From Nitrosospira sp. (GTDB lineage Bacteria > Pseudomonadota > Gammaproteobacteria > Burkholderiales > Nitrosomonadaceae), in NCBI GenBank assembly GCA_013821425.1, contig JACDGV010000005.1, positions 1-64,000 of the forward strand: a stretch of DNA of 64,000 bases. The letters run 5' to 3'. The notes below the pieces were generated by a model. The model saw nothing but the letters and a program-made list of their open reading frames with translations. It searched no databases and was not told where the DNA came from. How positions within the stretch are numbered: position 1 is the first letter of the stretch; each line of letters begins with the position of its first letter. This document shows, piece after piece, positions 7,723 to 16,691 of this stretch. The translations under genes were made by a program, and so were the position numbers.

Positions 7723-8397
7723 TTAAAATTTCTTCCCGTCTTTTATTCCCCTAACCCCAGTGGAGGGCTGGTAAGAGTTCCTAATTTTTCTGCTAAAATC
7801 TTCTTTCGCTTGTTTCAGTAATGCCCCGATACGCTGCCTTGTTACCCCATGCTTTTCAGCAAGCGCCTGGTGCGTTTGCCCCGGTATAAGGCTGTCTTCC
7901 CGTAACGACTTCAATTGCCCCTTATCCCATTTCTTCTTGTTACTTCTGATGCTCTTATCACTACCCGATGCATCTTCTGGCTCAGCGCGGAGGCCGTCCA
8001 AATTCACGGGAATTCCCTTGTCGTGAAACCATCTCTCTGCATCATCTAAGGAAACAAGCCAGTCGAATGTAGCAAGCGGCATTTCGTCCCCATCCTCTCC
8101 AAATAGTCCATCAGACATCATTCCCAAATATTCGGAATATGGGATACGCGTTATCGGATGCTTTGGGTCCAAATTCCCATTCGCAATATCGGAACAAATC
8201 AACTTTATATAGTGATCAGCCATTTCTTCGGGATTCCTTTGCTCTTTCGTCCAAAGCTGCGACGGAACAATTAAGGCGCATTGCGCTAATGTAAGATGCC
8301 CGCTTTCTTCCAAGGCGGTGAAATCACCTATTTTTTCCAACAAAAATGGACTGGATTCCTCAACGTATTTCTCTGTTTCATCACCCAGCTTCGCCAT
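7723..8397 (-). CDS. Hypothetical protein with C-terminal helix-turn-helix
   Basis: A 224-residue protein of unknown family. Residues 1-130 are acidic with several aromatic residues. A lysine-rich linker follows, then a likely helix-turn-helix near residues 173-195 (THQALAEKHGVTRQRIGALLKQA). This suggests a DNA-binding protein, perhaps the repressor or replication initiator of the element, but nothing proves it. The gene follows two small genes in the same direction and precedes the repeat-containing gap upstream of AlpA. Confidence 0.6.
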   Translation of the reverse strand: MAKLGDETEKYVEESSPFLLEKIGDFTALEESGHLTLAQCALIVPSQLWTKEQRNPEEMADHYIKLICSDIANGNLDPKHPITRIPYSEYLGMMSDGLFGEDGDEMPLATFDWLVSLDDAERWFHDKGIPVNLDGLRAEPEDASGSDKSIRSNKKKWDKGQLKSLREDSLIPGQTHQALAEKHGVTRQRIGALLKQAKEDFSRKIRNSYQPSTGVRGIKDGKKF

Positions 8398-8495
8398 AGA
8401 TCACCCCTTCGAAGTGCCCCTTCAATGAGATGCCACCCCAGGCGGTGAAGGTTTCCGCTTTTCGCCCCGTCGGGCTAGGGATGGCTTGACCAGTA

Positions 8496-8741
8496 TTAAT
8501 TGCCCAATCTTGCTTTCAATTCTTCAGTAGTTTCCATCGGATCGCCGACTGCGCCCATGATTAGATTATTCAAATACCTCAATCGGTGCATTGCCCCTTT
8601 GATCGCAATCAAATCGCATTGATCGAGATGATCAACCGCCACTCCTACCAATGCCGCTATTGAAGAAATTTCCCAGGTTGCCTCTAACACAAGCTGACCG
8701 CGCTCATCATCTAGCATCAGTGTTATTTTTTCTTGTTTCAT
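8496..8741 (-). CDS. Small hypothetical protein of the early module
   Basis: An 81-residue protein without a recognised domain. The ATG shares a base with the stop of the gene upstream (TAATG), so the two are coupled. Composition is balanced and largely helical. Similar small coupled genes lie just inside the integrase of many integrated elements, and their roles are mostly unknown. Confidence 0.55.
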   Translation of the reverse strand: MKQEKITLMLDDERGQLVLEATWEISSIAALVGVAVDHLDQCDLIAIKGAMHRLRYLNNLIMGAVGDPMETTEELKARLGN

Positions 8742-8995
8742 TATGCCGCCTCTTTTTTAGCTGCAAGGGTATCCATGTCGGACTTGCATTCTTGTAACAA
8801 TCTCTCGGCCTTTTTGATGCGGTTAATTAAATCGTGCATCACAAAGAAAAACCCCGATAACTCGCCGGCTTCGAGATTTACATCAACGTTAAGGGACATA
8901 TCCTTAACGAACTCGGCGACGTGACCTGCTTCCATGAGCAAGTCCTGTGCTTCAGTGAATTTTCTGGAAACGAGTGTAGAATTGGCGTTAGCCAT
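8741..8995 (-). CDS. Small hypothetical protein of the early module
   Basis: An 84-residue, mostly helical protein. A longer frame begins at 9013, but the ATG at 8995 has GGAGG with an 8-nt spacer, so it is chosen. Residues 45-84 contain heptad-like spacing and may form a coiled coil. It is coupled to the next gene by a 1-nt overlap. Function is not recognisable. Confidence 0.55.
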   Translation of the reverse strand: MANANSTLVSRKFTEAQDLLMEAGHVAEFVKDMSLNVDVNLEAGELSGFFFVMHDLINRIKKAERLLQECKSDMDTLAAKKEAA

Positions 8996-9083
8996 GATGC
9001 GTACCTCCCTCATAGGTTGCGTTGTGGTTAGGGGTGTCTGGTGTTAGTCGCACCTTTCACCCCGCTTTATTGCCTGAAGTCCG

Positions 9084-10298
9084 TCAGGCCACGGTATTGC
9101 TCTTTTTCAGCGGCACAACTTCCCCGCCTTGTTTCTTGTTACAGAATTCTGCCCAATCCGCCATCATTCTGGTGCGTTTCGTGAATAAATCTCCACGCCG
9201 GTAAGCCGCCTCTACCTTATTACCGATGGAGTGCGCCAAAGCCATCTCTGCCACGTCCCGCGGGTATGCGGTAGACTCTGAAGCCCAATCCCTGAAGGTT
9301 GAGCGAAAACCATGGACGGTCAGATCATCGCGTCCCATCCTGCGCAGCACGGCAGACAGGCTCATATCAGATAGCGGCCTGCCTTCCGTTCGGCCAGGGA
9401 AAATAAACTTCGTCGACTGGTCCATTTGATTGAGTACGGCAATGGCCGCATCGGAAAGAGGCACTCGATGCTCCTTTGCGGCTTTCATGCGTTCGCCGGG
9501 GATGATCCATACCCGAGAATGAAGGTCAATCTCTTCCCACGCGGCCAAACGAACCTCGCCAGAGCGGCAAGCGGTCAGAATGGCGTATTCCAGGGCCCTG
9601 GCTGCGATGCCGGCCTGTTGCCTAAGGGTTAGCATCAGCTCAGCCATTTCAGCGTAACCTAGGGCCGCGTGGTGCGTTATTCTTTTCACCCTGCTTATGT
9701 TCGGCAGGAGATGGTCCAGTTGGCCCTTCCATCGAGCTGGATTGTCGCCTTCCCGGTATCCCCGCACTGTCGCCCAATCAAGTATTGATTCAATCCGGCC
9801 ACGCAAGCGGCCGGCCGTCTCTGCTTTCGTTGTCCAGATCGGCTCTAGAACTCTCATCACCAGCCCGACGGTTACCTGTTCGACCGGCAGCTTTCCGATG
9901 ACCGGGCCGCAATACGTCGCAATGGTGTTTGTCCACTGGTCAACATGCTTGGGGTTTTTCCAGCCACTACGATGGGAGGCAATATACTGATCGGCACATT
10001 GCTGAAACGTGAGGTTCTTTGCTCTGGCTCTTTCAGCATCACGAGCGCTGATAGGATTAATGCCGGCGTATCTTTTTTTTCGGGCTTTTAATGTGGCTTC
10101 TCGCGCTTCCTCGAGGGAAACTTCTGGATAAGGACCGAGTCCCATCCAATGTTCTTTGCCGGCAAGAGTAAAGCGATAAATCCAATGTTTGGACCTGCCT
10201 TCAGTCACGCGGATATACAAACCAGCTCCATCTCCGTAGACGCCTGGCTTGCTCATCTTGGAAACTGCCATCGCTGAAAATTTGTGCGCTCTGCTCAT
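9084..10298 (-). CDS. int: Tyrosine recombinase / integrase (P4 type)
   Basis: A 404-residue integrase with the DUF4102 arm-binding domain at the N-terminus (GVYGDGAGLYIRVTEG, near 19-34), a core-binding domain at about 95-190, and a catalytic domain with R245 (TACRSGEVR), H329 and R332 (HGFRSTFRDW), H356 and the nucleophile Y366 (EAAYRRGD). All key residues are present, so the enzyme should be active. Such integrases use tRNA 3' ends as attachment sites. The gene reads away from tRNA-Ser(UGA), whose 3' end is 153 bp upstream. Confidence 0.95.
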   Translation of the reverse strand: MSRAHKFSAMAVSKMSKPGVYGDGAGLYIRVTEGRSKHWIYRFTLAGKEHWMGLGPYPEVSLEEAREATLKARKKRYAGINPISARDAERARAKNLTFQQCADQYIASHRSGWKNPKHVDQWTNTIATYCGPVIGKLPVEQVTVGLVMRVLEPIWTTKAETAGRLRGRIESILDWATVRGYREGDNPARWKGQLDHLLPNISRVKRITHHAALGYAEMAELMLTLRQQAGIAARALEYAILTACRSGEVRLAAWEEIDLHSRVWIIPGERMKAAKEHRVPLSDAAIAVLNQMDQSTKFIFPGRTEGRPLSDMSLSAVLRRMGRDDLTVHGFRSTFRDWASESTAYPRDVAEMALAHSIGNKVEAAYRRGDLFTKRTRMMADWAEFCNKKQGGEVVPLKKSNTVA

Positions 10299-10451
10299 TT
10301 TATTACTGTAGAGATTGTATACGTGTCACTCTACGTGATAATTCGAGATTGTGCAATATGTATTGATACGAGGCGAGAGGATGAAACTAGGCTAGAGTGG
10401 CTTGTATAAAGGGTTTGAGAGGGGATGTGAGATGGTGCGAGACTATAACTC

Positions 10452-10541
10452 TGGCGGAGGCGGTGAGATTCGAACTCACGGTAGAGTTACCCCTACGGCA
10501 GTTTTCAAGACTGCTGCCTTAAACCGCTCGGCCACGCCTCC
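10452..10541 (-). tRNA. tRNA-Ser (anticodon UGA)
   Basis: A 90-nt serine tRNA. The acceptor stem GGAGGCG at the 5' end pairs with CGCCTCC near the 3' end, CCA is encoded, the anticodon loop is CTTGAAA, and there is a long variable arm as expected for tRNA-Ser. The T-loop GTTCGAATC is intact. The 3' end faces the integrase, so this gene is the likely integration site and its 3' part may be supplied by the element. Confidence 0.96.
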
Positions 10542-10674
10542 CCATTTTCGCCAGGAATCATACCTTTTTGAGCCCAATTTTGCCAGCAAGACCCCTGCGG
10601 TAATGTTGCTATTGCAACTTTACACAAACATGAGTAGTCTTACGACTGTATAGTTCTACAACTTGGGAGACGTT

Positions 10675-11370
10675 ATGCAACCTGAACTTCGATATCCTGG
10701 CTCAACCGCGCAATCTGGCATTGCGGCTGTTCGAAACAAAGTCCTTCGCAATACCTACTGGATGCTTGGCTTGACCATGATTCCGACGATGTTCGGAGCA
10801 ATGATCGGCATGAGTACCAATTTTTCATTTCTTGCGCAGGCGCCCATTATGGGGCCGCTGGTTATGCTGGCCGTGATGATTGGCCTGCTGTTCGGGGTGA
10901 GCGCTACTCGCAATAGTGTCATGGGCATCGCGTTGCTATTCCTATTTACGTTTGTTGCTGGCTGGTGGTTAGGGCCGATGCTGCAACATGCGCTTAATTT
11001 CAGGAACGGTGCTCAATTAGTGGGAACCGCCGCGGCCGGAACCGGAATCATTTTCTTCACCTTGGCCGGAATAGCGACAGCGACCAAAAAGGATTTTGGC
11101 TTCATGCGCAACTTCCTGTTTGTGGGCCTCGTGATGCTGATCATCGCTTCCATCGCCAACCTGTTTTTCGCCATTCCGGCAGCGTCGCTTGCCATCTCGG
11201 CGGTTGCGGTCCTGCTTTTTTCCGGCTTCATTCTGTTTGACGTAAGCCGTATCGTTAACGGTGGGGAAACAAACTACGTAATGGCAACGATGGGCATTTA
11301 TCTTAGTCTGTATAACCTCTTCATCAGCCTGCTGCACCTGTTGTTGGCTTTCGCGGGCGAAAGGGACTGA
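10675..11370 (+). CDS. Bax inhibitor-1 / YccA-family membrane protein
   Basis: A 231-residue integral membrane protein with seven predicted hydrophobic segments and the BI-1 family ending, where acidic residues lie in the last helix region (LFDVSRIVNGGETNYV, then LYNLFISLLHLL). Bacterial members such as E. coli YccA modulate the FtsH protease; others act as pH-sensitive calcium leaks. The ATG at 10675 follows GGGAGA; an upstream TTG at 10663 is less likely. Followed by a strong terminator. Confidence 0.88.
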   Translation: MQPELRYPGSTAQSGIAAVRNKVLRNTYWMLGLTMIPTMFGAMIGMSTNFSFLAQAPIMGPLVMLAVMIGLLFGVSATRNSVMGIALLFLFTFVAGWWLGPMLQHALNFRNGAQLVGTAAAGTGIIFFTLAGIATATKKDFGFMRNFLFVGLVMLIIASIANLFFAIPAASLAISAVAVLLFSGFILFDVSRIVNGGETNYVMATMGIYLSLYNLFISLLHLLLAFAGERD

Positions 11371-11390
11371 CGCTGGAATTGCGATACGAG

Positions 11391-11419
11391 AAAAAAAGGC
11401 GGCTTTGGCCGCCTTTTTT
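11391..11419. terminator. Bidirectional Rho-independent terminator
   Basis: A GGCGGC / GCCGCC stem with a TTTG loop, flanked by an A run on the left and a T run on the right, so it works both ways. It lies between the convergent BI-1 gene and rlmD. Confidence 0.85.
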
Positions 11420-11450
11420 CTGTTCATATTTTCCTTCCTCCCGCTTCTTC

Positions 11451-12762
11451 TCAACTGGCTTTCTCAAACACGGCAATCGATTCGACATGTGCCGTGTGGG
11501 GAAACATATTGACCACGCCTGCCGCTGTTAGCGAGTAGCCGTGCTGGTGCACCAGCACACTCGCGTCCCGGGCTAGCGTAGCTGGATTGCACGAAACATA
11601 GACAATGCGCCAGGGAGAGCGTCCCTTATCTCCAAGGGCAGTAAGCGCAGCTATCGCGCCATTCCGCGGAGGGTCAATCAGCAATTTTTTCAAAATCCCC
11701 TTGCGCTTGTATCCAGGCTTCATCTACATTGAACAGGTCGGTTTCGATGAATTTGGTACGATGCGCGAGGCGGTTGCGTTCTGAATTCTCCCTCGCGCGT
11801 CGCACCATCGCCGCGCTGCCTTCATAACCTGCTACCTGTGCCCCCCGTCGCGCAATCGGCAAGGCAAAATTTCCCAGTCCGCAAAACAAGTCTGCAACAC
11901 GCTCACCTGGCTGCGGATCGAGAAGATTCAACGCTTGCCGTACCAGTATCCGGTTCATGGAGGGATTAACCTGGGTAAACTCAGTTGGATGAAAGGGCAT
12001 GACGACATGAAATTCAGGAAGGGTGTAGTTTAATTCCGGCGCATCCCGCGGATAGAACGCATATGCCGTGGCCGGACCGCCAGGCTGCAGAAAAAACTGG
12101 ATGCTATGCCGATCGGCAAATGCCTTAAGGATTGCTTCGTCGTTGAGGGTAAGTGGATCGAGAATGCGCAAAACCAGCACATCCACGTCTTCGCCGAGCG
12201 AGACTTCGATCTGCGGAAGCCGCTGACGGATGGACAGGCTGCCCACCAGTTTACGCAGTGGCGCGATGAGCAGGGAAACGCGCAGCGGCACGATTTCGCA
12301 ACTCTGCATGTCGGCGACGAAACTGCTGCGCTTTTCGTGAAAACCTACCAATGCCGCTTTTTTACTGGCGAGGTAGCGCACGGAAAACCGCGCGCGATAC
12401 CGGTAACCCCAAGCCGGACCGTACACAGCGGGCAATATTAATTCCGGCTGTACCCTGCCGATATGCTTCAGGTTATCTTCCAGAATGCGCTGCTTTGCCG
12501 CCACCTGCGCACGAGCGTCGACATGTTGCAACGTGCATCCACCACAGATACCGAAGTGGCGGCATCGTGGCGCCACGCGTGCAAATCCCGGCTGCAGAAT
12601 CTGATCGACCTGGGCCAGTTCAAACTTTTGTTTTTTGCGATAAGGGTTAAAGGTAACCTGTTCACCAGGAAGCGCACCTTCGATGAAGATGACTTTGCCA
12701 TCGGCGTGGGCAACCCCACGGCCTTCCTGATCAAGGGACTCGATGATAACGGGAACGGTCAT
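11451..12762 (-). pseudogene. rlmD: 23S rRNA (uracil-5)-methyltransferase RlmD/RumA, frame broken
   Basis: The first frame (12762 to about 11674) gives 362 residues with a TRAM domain, the iron-sulfur cysteines (CRHFGICGGC, then QSCEIV) and the SAM site DLFCGLGNFALP. The second frame (ending 11451) continues with LLIDPPRNG and the catalytic-cysteine motif [12 protein letters not shown]. The frames join at a run of six A (minus strand, 11690-11685). With five A the protein reads on perfectly as EKLLIDPPR. As given, translation ends soon after, with the catalytic cysteine missing. It may be a true frameshift mutation, a phase-variable tract or a sequencing error. Confidence 0.85.
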
Positions 12763-12810
12763 ATCCGTTTTGGGGTGACGCCGGAATGGCGGAGGAACCG
12801 CTACAGGCTC

Positions 12811-13584
12811 CTACAGCCAATGCCCGAGAAATTCCTGCCAGTGAGGTTCGGGGGACTTGCTCAAGGTGAAACGCACCAGATCATATTCGCGCTGGTACTG
12901 TTCATTGTCGAAAACACCTCGCATGAGCTGAAAACGCAGGAACACGAGATAGGTATTCACCACATCGGTTTCGCAGTAGTTACGAATCGCCGCAACTTCG
13001 CCTTTCTGGAATGCGTTCCAGACTTGGGAACCGTCCATTCCCAGCTTCCCGGGAAAACCCATCAGCTTCGCCAATTCGTCCAGCGGGACGTTTGCGCGGG
13101 GCTGATACAACGCGAGGATATCCATCAAGTCAAGATGTCGGGTATGGTAGCGGCTAAGGTAGTTGTTCCACTTGAATTCGCGGTCATCCTCACCCATTTC
13201 CCAATAACGACGGGCATGCAGGCCATGAATCAGACTGCGGTAATGGAGCACGGGCAGATCGAAGCCGCCGCCATTCCATGAAACCAGTTGCGGGCTGTAT
13301 TTCTCTATCCCTTCGAAAAACCGGCGGATGAGTTCCGCTTCAGGGTCTAGCGGGTTTCCCAGCGACCAAACACGCAGATCGTTCTTATCACGCAGCACAC
13401 ATGAGATTGCCACGACCCTCTGCACGTGCAATGACAGAAAATCGTTCCCCACGGCCTGTCGGCGTGACTGAAACGCCATTTCGGCAATGTCCGCGGGCGC
13501 AAGCTCCGGGCCAAGCCCGCAAATTTTGCGCACTCCCTCTGTATCGGGAACGGTCTCGATATCGAAAACCAGTATGGGGGTCAC
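12811..13584 (-). CDS. PolB-like 3'-5' exonuclease
   Basis: A 257-residue DEDD-type exonuclease of the group described as related to the exonuclease domain of DNA polymerase B. Motif I is FDIETVPD near residues 7-14, motif II is VSWNGGGFDLPVL in the middle, and motif III is YCETDVVNTYLVF near residue 208. It stands alone without a polymerase domain, as usual for this family, and its substrate is unknown. It lies 48 bp upstream of rlmD on the same strand. Confidence 0.85.
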   Translation of the reverse strand: MTPILVFDIETVPDTEGVRKICGLGPELAPADIAEMAFQSRRQAVGNDFLSLHVQRVVAISCVLRDKNDLRVWSLGNPLDPEAELIRRFFEGIEKYSPQLVSWNGGGFDLPVLHYRSLIHGLHARRYWEMGEDDREFKWNNYLSRYHTRHLDLMDILALYQPRANVPLDELAKLMGFPGKLGMDGSQVWNAFQKGEVAAIRNYCETDVVNTYLVFLRFQLMRGVFDNEQYQREYDLVRFTLSKSPEPHWQEFLGHWL

Positions 13585-13644
13585 GCTAAAGGGAATTTCG
13601 AGTGGATTTTATCAGCCTGCAATCGTTGTCTTGGACGGGCAATA

Positions 13645-14073
13645 TTATTTTTTTACCCAAGTGCCACCCGCATTCTGATACCACCACCCTGGCCGCGCCA
13701 GTTCGATCCAGCGCTGACCGAAAGTGGAGCGTATATCCGCTTCCCACTCGGGGTGACCATTGGCTCGCGCAATTTCACGGTAGAGGGCGTTCCGGTCCTG
13801 GTTTTCGGCTGCAATCAAAGTGTTGACCGCCTGACGTGCGGCGAGTGGCAGGGCGCTGGCATCACGCATGGCGATAAGGCCATCGTTGGTAAGCCCCACC
13901 GCCCCCCCGGCGTAATAAGCCTCCAGTTGACCGTGGCGTTGCTGCATGCTCTGCTTGAGGCTGGCGATCGCCGGGGTGTTGATTTGAATGTCGGCCTGGG
14001 TGTAACCGGATAGCGGTATCGATGACAACAGTGCCATCAGAATAAAACGGAAAAGGAAGACAGGATTGACCAT
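13645..14073 (-). CDS. ydbL: YdbL-like periplasmic protein (DUF1318)
   Basis: A 142-residue protein with a signal peptide (hydrophobic segment at about 5-20, cleavage near YTQA) and the DUF1318 body: LKQSMQQRHGQLEAYYAGGAVGL, then RAVNTLIAAENQDRNALYREIA. In E. coli YdbL works with YdbH and YnbE in the inter-membrane phospholipid bridge. Here it is the third gene of the same trio. The C-terminal GWWYQNAGGTWVKK tail is typical of the longer variants. Confidence 0.82.
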   Translation of the reverse strand: MVNPVFLFRFILMALLSSIPLSGYTQADIQINTPAIASLKQSMQQRHGQLEAYYAGGAVGLTNDGLIAMRDASALPLAARQAVNTLIAAENQDRNALYREIARANGHPEWEADIRSTFGQRWIELARPGWWYQNAGGTWVKK

Positions 14074-14090
14074 GGTGTTCGCCTTTAGTG

Positions 14091-14345
14091 TTATAGCTGC
14101 AGCGGTTGCCGCGGTGGGGTAGCGGGTTGAGAAGAAGTATCGGGGGCAGGAACGGACGTATCCGCTCCCCTGTCCGGTCCCGGTGCGCCCTCTTCAGGCT
14201 TTTTGAGCTGCCACACTTCTTCAATGATCTTGTCCGCTGCTTTTTCGGCGGCGGCGGCGGGGAAATAAATATTGATGGTGACGCATCCCGGGAGCAACAT
14301 CCCTGCCAAGGTCAGGAGACCCGCGCCAAAAACGAGTTTTTTCAT
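14091..14345 (-). CDS. ynbE: YnbE-like outer-membrane lipoprotein
   Basis: An 84-residue lipoprotein. The lipobox LLPGC gives a mature N-terminal cysteine followed by VTINIYFPAAAAEKAADKIIEEVW, which is the hallmark of YnbE. The tail is proline-rich and low complexity. The start is set at the ATG at 14345, overlapping the ydbH-stop region; a GTG six bases upstream is possible. YnbE is thought to dock the C-terminal end of YdbH at the outer membrane. Confidence 0.82.
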   Translation of the reverse strand: MKKLVFGAGLLTLAGMLLPGCVTINIYFPAAAAEKAADKIIEEVWQLKKPEEGAPGPDRGADTSVPAPDTSSQPATPPRQPLQL

Positions 14346-14352
14346 ATTCACT

Positions 14353-16509
14353 CTACTGAAAGACAGGTTTAACGTTTGCCTGCGTGATCCGCTCCAGACG
14401 GCTTACCAATTCCTCCCAATCCACATTGGAATTATAGCCCATCACTGTAATAGCAGGGATTCCGCCACCCTTTACGATGAGATACCCGTGCGGCATAGGC
14501 TGCAACTCTATCCCGCCCATGCGGCAGACTCCGTTGCGCAGTGAGCAGCTCCAGCCAATTTCGGAATAACCAAACTGATCGAAAACACGCAGAAAACTGC
14601 GCTGAATAGCAGCAGCGGCCCCTCCCCCGCCCAGGGAAGAAATATTCTGCACTGCCGCCTGACTGATACGACGCGGATAGTTTCCCGGGCTGCTCCTGAG
14701 GCTGGCATCAAACTTCACCGGTTTCCAGTTAAAAAGTTCAAGACCACTCACCGTCGCATCAACGCGGCCCTGGATGCTGCCAAACGAAAACGTGCCAGTA
14801 AGCTGGTTGAGATCAAGATTGCGCATGGTCACATCCGCCATGAGTGTGGGCGCACGTCCCATTGGATTCAGCAGCTTCAGATTACCCAACTCCACTGTGC
14901 CGTCGAAGATTTTGAAAAGCAGGGCGCCATCGACTTCGACAACTGAGCCATTGTAACTGACCCTGGGTATTTCGCCCGACAACGTACCCTGCATGATCTG
15001 GATTCCCAGCACTTCGGTAAGCTTCTGCATCGATAGGGGCGAGAGTCCGCCGCTGAACTGCCACTGCCAACCACTGGGCGGCTCTTGAGTTGGCGGCGAG
15101 GCGGCAAAATCCTCAAGAGTGAGCTTGCCGTCAAGTATTGGCACGACCATTCGCGGAATCCTGAAATTGAAACCATCGATTTGCAGGGGAATATGAAGTT
15201 CACCTATAGGCAGCTTTCCTAACTGGCTGCTATGGATGCTTATGTTCGCCTGGGTCCGCCTCTGCGCCTGCCAGGGAATGGTAGCGTTGACACCTCGGAA
15301 CGCAAAACGCTCGCGTTCATCTTCCACGGAAGCCCCGCGCAGATCAACGTGAAGCAGATCGTGGGCACCAGCACGGAAACGCCATCTTACTCCGGCCTGC
15401 CCGGAAGCCTTCAGATCGGCAAAGACGGTATTTACCAGGAAAGGCTTCAGCACGTCACTGAATAAACCAGCCAGCTCAAGGTTATCCGCGCTCAGGTTAA
15501 AATCAAGCGGAGCAACGGTGGCCCGATCTATTACGCCTGAAAAATTCGTCTTGCCGATGCCCGCGAGCAAAAGTGTGCCCTCGTTCAAGCCAATGGCGTC
15601 GTCATTTACGTAACCGTTGGCGTTAAAACGATGGCCCCGCGCCGCAAAATAAAGCGGCTGCCAGAAAATTTCGCCACGCCGCCAATTCAAATCCGCCTGC
15701 CATTGCCATGAATTACCCTTTCCGCCGACCTCGCGCACGGCTTTGGCGTTGAGTTCGACGGTGATATTTTCGCCGGCATGCAGGCCGCTGGCATCGCTGA
15801 ACGCCAGCTCATCCACCGCCAGATCGGCCTCAATTCCTGCCAGCCCATCCGTATCCACGCGCAACTTGGCCTTGCCATTGATCTTCCCGCTGGTAGGCGA
15901 AGCCGCGATTTCACCTTCTCCGGCTGGCAAAAATCCGGCGATTTGCGCCGCCTGGCCGTTTCTGACACTCAGTACGCCCTCCCAGCCCCCGCCCTCCCAG
16001 CGCGCGGTAAGCCTCCAGCCCTCGCTTGGCCCATTTGAAGCAGTCCTGATTTTCGCGTCGAGCGTCTTATCGGCAGAAGAGAAATGAAATGTCACGGGAA
16101 ACGCGGCAGACCGCGACATCCTTAGCACACCGTCATCACACTGAAGTACACCCTTCGCGAAATCGAATCCCGGGCAGGTAAATTGTAAATCACGCCATGT
16201 TTTCCCCTCCACCGTAATTTCATCCAGCTTTATCTCCAGCAACGAGCCGTTCGATCCGCTAAGACTAACTTGTACGCCCCCGACATTTAAAACCGGGCTG
16301 TGAACATCGCCGATGGAAAGCGTTACGCGAGGCCCTGCGTGTGCGTAGGTGATGGCGACGAAGAACGCTGGAAATATTTTGACGAGCAGCGTCAGGAATC
16401 CCCGAATGAGCCCACGATTTCGACGATGGGCGCGCAATAGCCGCAATAGCGATGGTCCGGAAAGGGGTGCCTCCGATTGAGGGATAAGGCGGCGCCAACG
16501 CTTGATCAT
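14353..16509 (-). CDS. ydbH: YdbH-like AsmA-family inter-membrane lipid transport protein
   Basis: A 718-residue protein with one N-terminal membrane segment (about 25-50) and a long body of beta-rich repeats ending in the conserved YdbH region (DATVSGLELFNWKPVKFDAS, then SLGGGGAAAAIQRSFLRVF). YdbH, TamB and YhdP together carry phospholipids to the outer membrane in E. coli. The ATG at 16509 follows GGAGGGGA and is preferred to an upstream TTG. Order ydbH-ynbE-ydbL is the same as in E. coli, which strongly supports the assignment. Shorter than the E. coli protein. Confidence 0.82.
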   Translation of the reverse strand: MIKRWRRLIPQSEAPLSGPSLLRLLRAHRRNRGLIRGFLTLLVKIFPAFFVAITYAHAGPRVTLSIGDVHSPVLNVGGVQVSLSGSNGSLLEIKLDEITVEGKTWRDLQFTCPGFDFAKGVLQCDDGVLRMSRSAAFPVTFHFSSADKTLDAKIRTASNGPSEGWRLTARWEGGGWEGVLSVRNGQAAQIAGFLPAGEGEIAASPTSGKINGKAKLRVDTDGLAGIEADLAVDELAFSDASGLHAGENITVELNAKAVREVGGKGNSWQWQADLNWRRGEIFWQPLYFAARGHRFNANGYVNDDAIGLNEGTLLLAGIGKTNFSGVIDRATVAPLDFNLSADNLELAGLFSDVLKPFLVNTVFADLKASGQAGVRWRFRAGAHDLLHVDLRGASVEDERERFAFRGVNATIPWQAQRRTQANISIHSSQLGKLPIGELHIPLQIDGFNFRIPRMVVPILDGKLTLEDFAASPPTQEPPSGWQWQFSGGLSPLSMQKLTEVLGIQIMQGTLSGEIPRVSYNGSVVEVDGALLFKIFDGTVELGNLKLLNPMGRAPTLMADVTMRNLDLNQLTGTFSFGSIQGRVDATVSGLELFNWKPVKFDASLRSSPGNYPRRISQAAVQNISSLGGGGAAAAIQRSFLRVFDQFGYSEIGWSCSLRNGVCRMGGIELQPMPHGYLIVKGGGIPAITVMGYNSNVDWEELVSRLERITQANVKPVFQ

Positions 16510-16691
16510 TCCCCTCCCTGTCAAAAAAATGGCGAAACAACAAGTGAAGCACGGAGCGGCAATAGGAGAAGCGCATTATGCCCAATTAAGGAATACCTAA
16601 CCCGCTACCACCCATCTGATTCGGTAACGAATAAGTGCTTACCCTATTTCCTATTGCCTCCCGCGCTCTTCCGGCGATCGCTGCCTCCGGC

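Larger units (their letters stand above)
110..10451 (-). mobile_element. Capsid-forming phage-satellite-like integrated element in tRNA-Ser
   Basis: A compact block in which every recognisable gene is on the minus strand and the integrase lies 153 bp from the 3' end of tRNA-Ser(UGA). It carries an AlpA-like regulator, a DUF1376 protein, and a full HK97-type head and packaging set (capsid, protease, portal, HNH, small and large terminase). No tail, head-tail connector, lysis or primase/helicase gene is present. Known capsid-forming satellites (cf-PICIs) have this combination: their own capsid and packaging genes but borrowed tails. A decayed prophage is the main alternative, but all head genes are full length with tight overlaps. 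The left boundary is not resolved; position 110 is only the edge of the IS3 element. Confidence 0.65.

Noticed and set aside
10299-10451. Integrase arm-binding repeats between int and tRNA-Ser
   Set aside because: A few short similar words (ACTCTACG, CTAGAGTGG) are present but no repeat is long or regular enough to claim.
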